Positions 54,801 to 64,000 of a DNA stretch of 64,000 bases are shown here, one piece after another. The stretch comes from Limnomonas spitsbergensis. Taxonomy: Eukaryota; Chlorophyta; Chlorophyceae; Chlamydomonadales. The first letter of the stretch is position 1, and every line of letters begins with the position of its first letter. Made by a program: the position numbers and the translations under genes. The notes beneath the pieces were generated by a model, which was given only the letters and a program-made list of their open reading frames with translations, was not told the origin of the DNA and searched no databases. The stretch is from positions 992,001 to 1,056,000 of the forward strand of contig JAYJMM010000003.1 in assembly GCA_037349105.1 (NCBI GenBank), read 5' to 3'.

Positions 54801-57800
54801 CATCGGCATCGGCATCGGCATCGGCATCGGCATCGGCATCGGCATCGGCATCGGCATCGGCATCGGCATCGCATCGGCATCGGCATCGGCATCGGCATCG
54901 GCATCGGCATCGGCATCGGCATCGGCATCGCATCGGCATCGGCATCGGCATCGGCATCGGCATCGGCATCGGCATCGGCATCGGCATCGGCATCGGCATC
55001 GGCATCGGCATCGGCATCGGCATCGGCATCGGCATCGGCATCGGCATCGGCATCGGCATCGGCATCGGCATCGCATCGGCATCGGCATCGGCATCGGCAT
55101 CGGCATCGGCATCGGCATCGGCATCGGCATCGGCATCGGCATCGGCATCGGCATCGGCATCGGCATCGGCATCGGCATCGGCATCGGCATCGGCATCGGC
55201 ATCGGCATCGGCATCGGCATCGGCATCGGCATCGGCATCGGCATCGGCATCGGCATCGGCATCGGCATCGGCATCGGCATCGGCATCGGCATCGGCATCG
55301 GCATCGGCATCGGCATCGGCATCGGCATCGGCATCGGCATCGGCATCGGCATCGGCATCGGCATCGGCATCGGCATCGGCATCGGCATCGGCATCGGCAT
55401 CGGCATCGGCATCGGCATCGGCATCGGCATCGGCATCGGCATCGGCATCGGCATCGGCATCGGCATCGGCATCGGCATCGGCATCGGCATCGGCATCGGC
55501 ATCGGCATCGGCATCGGCATCGGCATCGCATCGGCATCGGCATCGGCATCGGCATCGGCATCGGCATCGGCATCGGCATCGGCATCGGCATCGGCATCGG
55601 CATCGGCATCGGCATCGGCATCGGCATCGGCATCGGCATCGGCATCGGCATCGGCATCGGCATCGGCATCGGCATCGGCATCGGCATCGGCATCGGCATC
55701 GGCATCGGCATCGGCATCGGCATCGGCATCGGCATCGGCATCGGCATCGGCATCGCATCGGCATCGGCATCGGCATCGGCATCGGCATCGGCATCGGCAT
55801 CGGCATCGGCATCGGCATCGGCATCGGCATCGGCATCGGCATCGGCATCGGCATCGGCATCGGCATCGGCATCGGCATCGGCATCGGCATCGGCATCGGC
55901 ATCGGCATCGGCATCGGCATCGGCATCGGCATCGGCATCGGCATCGGCATCGGCATCGGCATCGGCATCGGCATCGGCATCGGCATCGGCATCGGCATCG
56001 GCATCGGCATCGGCATCGGCATCGGCATCGGCATCGGCATCGGCATCGGCATCGGCATCGGCATCGGCATCGGCATCGGCATCGGCATCGGCATCGGCAT
56101 CGGCATCGGCATCGGCATCGGCATCGGCATCGGCATCGGCATCGGCATCGGCATCGGCATCGGCATCGGCATCGGCATCGGCATCTCGGCATCGGCATCG
56201 GCATCGGCATCGGCATCGGCATCGGCATCGGCATCGGCATCGGCATCGCATCGGCATCGGCATCGGCATCGGCATCGGCATCGGCATCGGCATCGGCATC
56301 GGCATCGGCATCGGCATCGGCATCGGCATCGGCATCGGCATCGGCATCGGCATCGGCATCGGCATCGGCATCGGCATCGGCATCGGCATCGGCATCGGCA
56401 TCGGCATCGGCATCGGCATCGGCATCGGCATCGGCATCGGCATCGGCATCGGCATCGGCATCGGCATCGGCATCGGCATCGGCATCGGCATCGGCATCGG
56501 CATCGGCATCGGCATCGGCATCGGCATCGGCATCGGCATCGGCATCGGCATCGGCATCGGCATCGGCATCGGCATCGGCATCGGCATCGGCATCGGCATC
56601 GGCATCGGCATCGGCATCGGCATCGGCATCGGCATCGGCATCGGCATCGGCATCGGCATCGGCATCGGCATCGGCATCGGCATCGGCATCGGCATCGGCA
56701 TCGGCATCGGCATCGGCATCGGCATCGGCATCGGCATCGGCATCGGCATCGGCATCGGCATCGGCATCGGCATCGGCATCGGCATCGGCATCGGCATCGG
56801 CATCGGCATCGGCATCGGCATCGGCATCGGCATCGGCATCGGCATCGGCATCGGCATCGGCATCGGCATCGGCATCGGCATCGGCATCGGCATCGGCATC
56901 GGCATCGGCATCGGCATCGGCATCGGCATCGGCATCGGCATCGGCATCGGCATCGCATCGGCATCGGCATCGGCATCGGCATCGGCATCGGCATCGGCAT
57001 CGGCATCGGCATCGGCATCGGCATCGGCATCGGCATCGGCATCGGCATCGGCATCGGCATCGGCATCGGCATCGGCATCGCATCGGCATCGGCATCGGCA
57101 TCGGCATCGGCATCGGCATCGGCATCGGCATCGGCATCGGCATCGGCATCGGCATCGGCATCGGCATCGCATCGGCATCGGCATCGGCATCGGCATCGGC
57201 ATCGGCATCGGCATCGGCATCGGCATCGGCATCGGCATCGGCATCGGCATCGGCATCGGCATCGGCATCGGCATCGGCATCGGCATCGGCATCGGCATCG
57301 GCATCGGCATCGCATCGGCATCGGCATCGGCATCGGCATCGGCATCGGCATCGGCATCGGCATCGGCATCGGCATCGGCATCGGCATCGGCATCGGCATC
57401 GGCATCGGCATCGGCATCGGCATCGGCATCGGCATCGGCATCGGCATCGGCATCGGCATCGGCATCGGCATCGGCATCGGCATCGGCATCGGCATCGGCA
57501 TCGGCATCGGCATCGGCATCGGCATCGGCATCGGCATCGGCATCGGCATCGGCATCGGCATCGGCATCGGCATCGGCATCGGCATCGCATCGGCATCGGC
57601 ATCGGCATCGGCATCGGCATCGGCATCGGCATCGGCATCGGCATCGGCATCGGCATCGGCATCGGCATCGGCATCGGCATCGGCATCGGCATCGGCATCG
57701 GCATCGGCATCGGCATCGGCATCGGCATCGGCATCGGCATCGGCATCGGCATCGGCATCGGCATCGGCATCGGCATCGGCATCGGCATCGGCATCGGCAT

Positions 57801-60800
57801 CGGCATCGGCATCGGCATCGGCATCGGCATCGGCATCGGCATCGGCATCGGCATCGGCATCGGCATCGGCATCGGCATCGGCATCGGCATCGGCATCGGC
57901 ATCGGCATCGGCATCGGCATCGGCATCGGCATCGGCATCGGCATCGGCATCGGCATCGGCATCGGCATCGGCATCGGCATCGGCATCGGCATCGGCATCG
58001 GCATCGGCATCGGCATCGGCATCGGCATCGGCATCGGCATCGGCATCGGCATCGGCATCGGCATCGGCATCGGCATCGGCATCGGCATCGGCATCGGCAT
58101 CGGCATCGGCATCGGCATCGGCATCGGCATCGGCATCGGCATCGGCATCGGCATCGGCATCGGCATCGGCATCGGCATCGGGGGGCATCGGCATCGGCAT
58201 CGGCATCGGCATCGGCATCGGCATCGGCATCGGCATCGGCATCGGCATCGGCATCGGCATCGGCATCGGCATCGGCATCGGCATCGGCATCGGCATCGGC
58301 ATCGGCATCGGCATCGGCATCGGCATCGGCATCGGCATCGGCATCGGCATCGGCATCGGCATCGGCATCGGCATCGGCATCGGCATCGGCATCGGCATCG
58401 GCATCGGCATCGGCATCGGCATCGGCATCGGCATCGGCATCGGCATCGGCATCGGCATCGCATCGGCATCGGCATCGGCATCGGCATCGGCATCGGCATC
58501 GGCATCGGCATCGGCATCGGCATCGGCATCGGCATCGGCATCGGCATCGGCATCGGCATCGGCATCGCATCGGCATCGGCATCGGCATCGGCATCGGCAT
58601 CGGCATCGGCATCGGCATCGCATCGGCATCGGCATCGGCATCGGCATCGGCATCGGCATCGGCATCGGCATCGGCATCGGCATCGGCATCGGCATCGGCA
58701 TCGGCATCGGCATCGGCATCGGCATCGGCATCGGCATCGGCATCGGCATCGGCATCGGCATCGGCATCGGCATCGGCATCGGCATCGGCATCGGCATCGG
58801 CATCGGCATCGGCATCGGCATCGGCATCGGCATCGGCATCGGCATCGGCATCGGCATCGGCATCGGCATCGGCATCGGCATCGGCATCGGCATCGGCATC
58901 GGCATCGGCATCGGCATCGGCATCGGCATCGGCATCGGCATCGGCATCGGCATCGGCATCGGCATCGGCATCGGCATCGGCATCGGCATCGGCATCGGCA
59001 TCGGCATCGGCATCGGCATCGGCATCGGCATCGGCATCGGCATCGGCATCGGCATCGGCATCGGCATCGGCATCGGCATCGGCATCGGCATCGGCATCGG
59101 CATCGGCATCGGCATCGGCATCGGCATCGGCATCGGCATCGGCATCGGCATCGGCATCGGCATCGGCATCGGCATCGGCATCGGCATCGGCATCGGCATC
59201 GGCATCGGCATCGGCATCGGCATCGGCATCGGCATCGGCATCGGCATCGGCATCGGCATCGGCATCGGCATCGGCATCGGCATCGGCATCATCGCATCGG
59301 CATCGGCATCGGCATCGGCATCGGCATCGGCATCGGCATCGGCATCGGCATCGGCATCGGCATCGGCATCGGCATCGGCATCGGCATCGGCATCGGCATC
59401 GGCATCGGCATCGGCATCGGCATCGGCATCGGCATCGGCATCGGCATCGGCATCGGCATCGGCATCGGCATCGGCATCGGCATCGGCATCGGCATCGGCA
59501 TCGGCATCGGCATCGGCATCGGCATCGGCATCGGCATCGGCATCGGCATCGGCATCGGCATCGGCATCGGCATCGGCATCGGCATCGGCATCGGCATCGG
59601 CATCGGCATCGGCATCGGCATCGGCATCGGCATCGCATCGGCATCGGCATCGGCATCGGCATCGGCATCGGCATCGGCATCGGCATCGGCATCGGCATCG
59701 GCATCGGCATCGGCATCGGCATCGGCATCGGCATCGGCATCGGCATCGGCATCGGCATCGGCATCGGCATCGGCATCGGCATCGGCATCGGCATCGGCAT
59801 CGGCATCGGCATCGGCATCGGCATCGGCATCGGCATCGGCATCGGCATCGCATCGGCATCGGCATCGGCATCGGCATCGGCATCGGCATCGGCATCGGCA
59901 TCGGCATCGGCATCGGCATCGGCATCGGCATCGGCATCGGCATCGGCATCGGCATCGGCATCGGCATCGGCATCGGCATCGGCATCGCATCGGCATCGGC
60001 ATCGGCATCGGCATCGGCATCGGCATCGGCATCGGCATCGGCATCGGCATCGGCATCCGGCATCGGCATCGGCATCGCATCGGCATCGGCATCGGCATCG
60101 GCATCGCATCGGCATCGGCATCGGCATCGGCATCGGCATCGGCATCGGCATCGGCATCGGCATCGGCATCGGCATCGGCATCGGCATCGGCATCGGCATC
60201 GGCATCGGGATCGGCATCGGCATCGGCATCGGCATCGGCATCGGCATCGGCATCGGCATCGGCATCGGCATCGGCATCGGCATCGGCATCGGCATCGGCA
60301 TCGGCATCGGCATCGCATCGGCATCGGCATCGGCATCGGCATCGGCATCGGCATCGGCATCGGCATCGGCATCGGCATCGGCATCGGCATCGGCATCGGC
60401 ATCGGCATCGGCATCGGCATCGGCATCGGCATCGCATCGGCATCGGCATCGGCATCGGCATCGGCATCGGCATCGGCATCGGCATCGGCATCGGCATCGG
60501 CATCGGCATCGGCATCGGCATCGGCATCGGCATCGGCATCGGCATCGGCATCGGCATCGGCATCGGCATCGGCATCGGCATCGGCATCGGCATCGGCATC
60601 GGCATCGGCATCGGCATCGGCATCGGCATCGGCATCGGCATCGGCATCGGCATCGGCATCGGCATCGGCATCGGCATCGGCATCGGCATCGGCATCGGCA
60701 TCGGCATCATCGGCATCGGCATCGGCATCGGCATCGGCATCGGGCATCGGCATCGGCATCGGCATCGGCATCGGCATCGGCATCGGCATCGGCATCGGCA

Positions 60801-63800
60801 TCGGCATCGGCATCGGCATCGGCATCGGCATCGGCATCGGCATCGGCATCGGCATCGGCATCGGCATCGGCATCGGCATCGGCATCGGCATCGGCATCGG
60901 CATCGGCATCGGCATCGGCATCGGCATCGGCATCGGCATCGGCATCGGCATCGGCATCGGCATCGGCATCGGCATCGGCATCGGCATCGGCATCGGCATC
61001 GCATCGGCATCGGCATCGGCATCGGCATCGGCATCGGCATCGGCATCGGCATCGGCATCGGCATCGGCATCGGCATCGGCATCGGCATCGGCATCGGCAT
61101 CGGCATCGGCATCGGCATCGGCATCGGCATCGGCATCGGCATCGGCATCGGCATCGGCATCGGCATCAGGCATCGGCATCGGCATCGGCATCGGCATCGG
61201 CATCGGCATCGGCATCGGCATCGGCATCGGCATCGGCATCGGCATCGGCAATCGGCATCGGCATCGGCATCGGCATCGGCATCGGCATCGGCATCGGCAT
61301 CGGCATCGGCATCGGCATCGGCATCGGCATCGGCATCGGCATCGGCATCGGCATCGGCATCGGCATCGGCATCGGCATCGGCATCGGCATCGGCATCGGC
61401 ATCGGCATCGGCATCGGCATCGGCATCGGCATCGGCATCGGCATCGGCATCGGCATCGGATCGGCATCGGCATCGGCATCGGCATCGGCATCGGCATCGG
61501 CATCGGCATCGGCATCGGCATCGGCATCGGCATCGCATCGGCATCGGCATCGGCATCGGCATCGGCATCGGCATCGGCATCGGCATCGGCATCGGCATCG
61601 GCATCGGCATCGGCATCGGCATCGGCATCGGCATCGGCATCGGCATCGGCATCGGCATCGGCATCGGCATCGGCATCGGCATCGGCATCGGCATCGGCAT
61701 CGGCATCGGCATCGGCATCAATCGGCATCGGCATCGGCATCGGCATCGGCATCGGCATCGGCATCGGCATCGGCATCGGCATCGGCATCGGCATCGGCAT
61801 CGGCATCGGCATCGGCATCGGCATCGGCATCGGCATCGCATCGGCATCGGCATCGGCATCGGCATCGGCATCGGCATCGGCATCGGCATCGGCATCGGCA
61901 TCGGCATCGGCATCGGCATCGGCATCGGCATCGGCATCGGCATCGGCATCGGCATCGGCATCGGCATCGGCATCGGCATCGGCATCGGCATCGGCATCGG
62001 CATCGGCATCGGCATCGGCATCGGCATCGGCATCGGCATCGGCATCGGCATCGGCATCGGCATCGGCATCGGCATCGCATCGGCATCGGCATCGGCATCG
62101 GCATCGGCATCGGCATCGGCATCGGCATCGGCATCGGCATCGGCATCGGCATCGGCATCGGCATCGGCATCGGCATCGGCATCGGCATCGGCATCGGCAT
62201 CGGCATCGGCATCGGCATCGGCATCGGCATCGGCATCGGCATCGGCATCGGCATCGGCATCGGCATCGGCATCGGCATCGGCATCGGCATCGGCATCGGC
62301 ATCGGCATCGGCATCGGCATCGGCATCGGCATCGGCATCGGCATCGGCATCGGCATCGGCATCGGCATCGGCATCGGCATCGGCATCGGCATCGGCATCG
62401 GCATCGGCATCGCATCGGCATCGGCATCGGCATCGGCATCGGCATCGGCATCGGCATCGGCATCGGCATCGGCATCGGCATCGGCATCGGCATCGGCATC
62501 GGCATCGGCATCGGCATCGGCATCGGCATCGGCATCGGCATCGCATCGGCATCGGCATCGGCATCGGCATCGGCATCGGCATCGGCATCGGCATCGGCAT
62601 CGGCATCGGCATCGGCATCGGCATCGGCATCGGCATCGCATCGGCATCGGCATCGGCATCGGCATCGGCATCGGCATCGGCATCGGCATCGGCATCGGCA
62701 TCGGCATCGGCATCGGCATCGGCATCGGCATCGGCATCGGCATCGGCATCGGCATCGGCATCGGCATCGGCATCGGCATCGGCATCGGCATCGGGCATCG
62801 GCATCGGCATCGGCATCGGCATCGGCATCGGCATCGGCATCGGCATCGGCATCGGCATCGGCATCGGCATCGGCATCGGCATCGGCATCGGCATCGGCAT
62901 CGGCATCGGCATCGGCATCGGCATCGGCATCGGCATCGGCATCGGCATCGGCATCGGCATCGGCATCGGCATCGGCATCGGCATCGGCATCGGCATCGGC
63001 ATCGGCATCGGCATCGGCATCGGCATCGGCATCGGCATCGGCATCGGCATCGGCATCGGCATCGGCATCGGCATCGGCATCATCGGCATCGGCATCGGCA
63101 TCGGCATCGGCATCGCATCGGCATCGGCATCGGCATCGGCATCGGCATCGGCATCGGCATCGGCCATCGGCATCGGCATCGGCATCGGGGCATCGGCCAT
63201 CGGCATCGGCATCGGCATCGGCATCGGCATCGGCATCGGCATCGGCATCGGCATCGGCATCGGCATCGGCATCGCATCGGCATCGGCATCGGCATCGGCA
63301 TCGGCATCGGCATCGGCATCGGCATCGGCATCATCGGCATCGGCATCGGCATCGGCATCGGCATCGGCATCGGCATCGGCATCGGCATCGGCATCGGCAT
63401 CGGCATCGGCATCGGCATCGGCATCGGCATCGGCATCGGCATCGGCATCGGGCATCGGCATCGGCATCGGCATCGGCATCGGCATCGGCATCGGCATCGG
63501 CATCGGCATCGGCATCGGCATCGGCATCGGCATCGGCATCGGCATCGGCATCGGCATCGGCATCGGCATCGGCATCGGCATCGCATCGGCATCGGCATCG
63601 GCATCGGCATCGCATCGCATCGGCATCGGCATCGGGCATCGGGCATCGGCATCGGCATCGGCATCGGCATCGGCATCGGCATCGGCATCGGCATCGGCAT
63701 CGGCATCGGCATCGGCATCGGCATCGGCATCGGCATCGGCATCGGCATCGGGCATCGGCATCGGCATCGGCATCGGCATCGGCATCGGCATCGGCATCGG

Positions 63801-64000
63801 CATCGGCATCGGCATCCCATCGGCATCGGCATCGGCATCGGCATCGGCATCGGCATCGGCATCGGCATCGGCATCGGCATCGGCATCGGCATCGGCATCG
63901 GCATCGGCATCGGCATCGCATCGGCATCGGCATCGGCATCGGCATCGGCATCGGCATCGGCATCGGCATCGGCATCGGCATCGGCATCGGCATCGGCATC
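48829..64000. repeat. Giant hexanucleotide satellite (GGCATC)n, about 15.2 kb, running off the window
   Basis: About 2,500 consecutive GGCATC units. The first irregularity is near 50007, the second near 50465. From 53.2 kb single-base losses (GCATCGCATCG), extra Gs (GGGCATC) and a few other changes become frequent, and beyond 60 kb they are dense. On minus the three phases read MP, DA and RC dipeptides; on plus GI, AS and HR. None contains a stop, which explains the apparent ORFs of up to 4,577 codons. These are not genes. Confidence 0.97.

Noticed and set aside
48794..63999. ORFs of 1,508 to 4,577 codons on the minus strand
   Set aside because: They are entirely (GGCATC)n read in MP, DA and RC phases; the repeat has no stop in any frame, so length carries no information.

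Overview
The window looks like nuclear DNA of a large-genome green alga. The evidence is spliceosomal introns with GT/AG borders, plant-type TTTAGGG repeats, a chromodomain-bearing Ty3/gypsy retrotransposon nested in a DIRS/tyrosine-recombinase-type retroelement relic, and plant-like gene families. A prasinophyte of the Cymbomonas kind would fit, but that is inference from general knowledge. Nothing bacterial or viral was seen: no operons, CRISPR arrays or ribosome binding sites.

Layout. (1) 1-10183 is a retroelement nest. Fragments of a plus-strand DIRS-like ORF (RNase H and the downstream methyltransferase-like module) lie at 822-1073, 2439-2952 and 10095-10183. A minus-strand Ty3/gypsy chromovirus (2958-10089) is inserted in that ORF, with 403-bp LTRs in which I see no difference and a perfect CTTGT target-site duplication. 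Its gag and pol share one frame separated by a single UAG, and pol has a one-base frameshift in the reverse transcriptase.
(2) 11834-16711 (+) is an eight-exon gene for a START/polyketide-cyclase-like (SRPBCC, DUF220-like) protein. All splice phases agree and the model gives 304 residues.
(3) 17660-35516 (-) is one long gene of at least 14 exons and 2062 residues for an ATAD2/Yta7-like AAA+ ATPase with an N-terminal extended PHD finger, an intact AAA1 domain, a degenerate AAA2 domain and a bromodomain-like C-terminal region. Most of its long introns carry their own minisatellite, with units of about 75, 61, 46, 38, 34-43, 24 and 21 bp plus a CAG-rich array.
(4) 35517-48710 is gene-poor. It holds two exons of a CHORD-like zinc-binding protein (38143-40262, -), unresolved alanine-rich exon-like stretches (about 40508-41700), a coiled-coil ORF (43744-44067, -), three exons of a membrane protein (45122-47937, -) and many short tandem repeats.
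(5) 48711-48827 is a degenerate TTTAGGG tract, G-rich strand on plus. It is followed from 48829 to the window end by about 15.2 kb of (GGCATC)n, roughly 2,500 hexamers.

Many of the longest open frames in the window are simple consequences of tandem repeats. GGCATC has no stop codon in any of its six frames, so the ORFs of thousands of codons in the array are not evidence of genes. The same holds for the 46-, 61-, 75- and 45-bp arrays. The real genes were recovered by joining exons across introns and checking that reading phase is kept at every junction.
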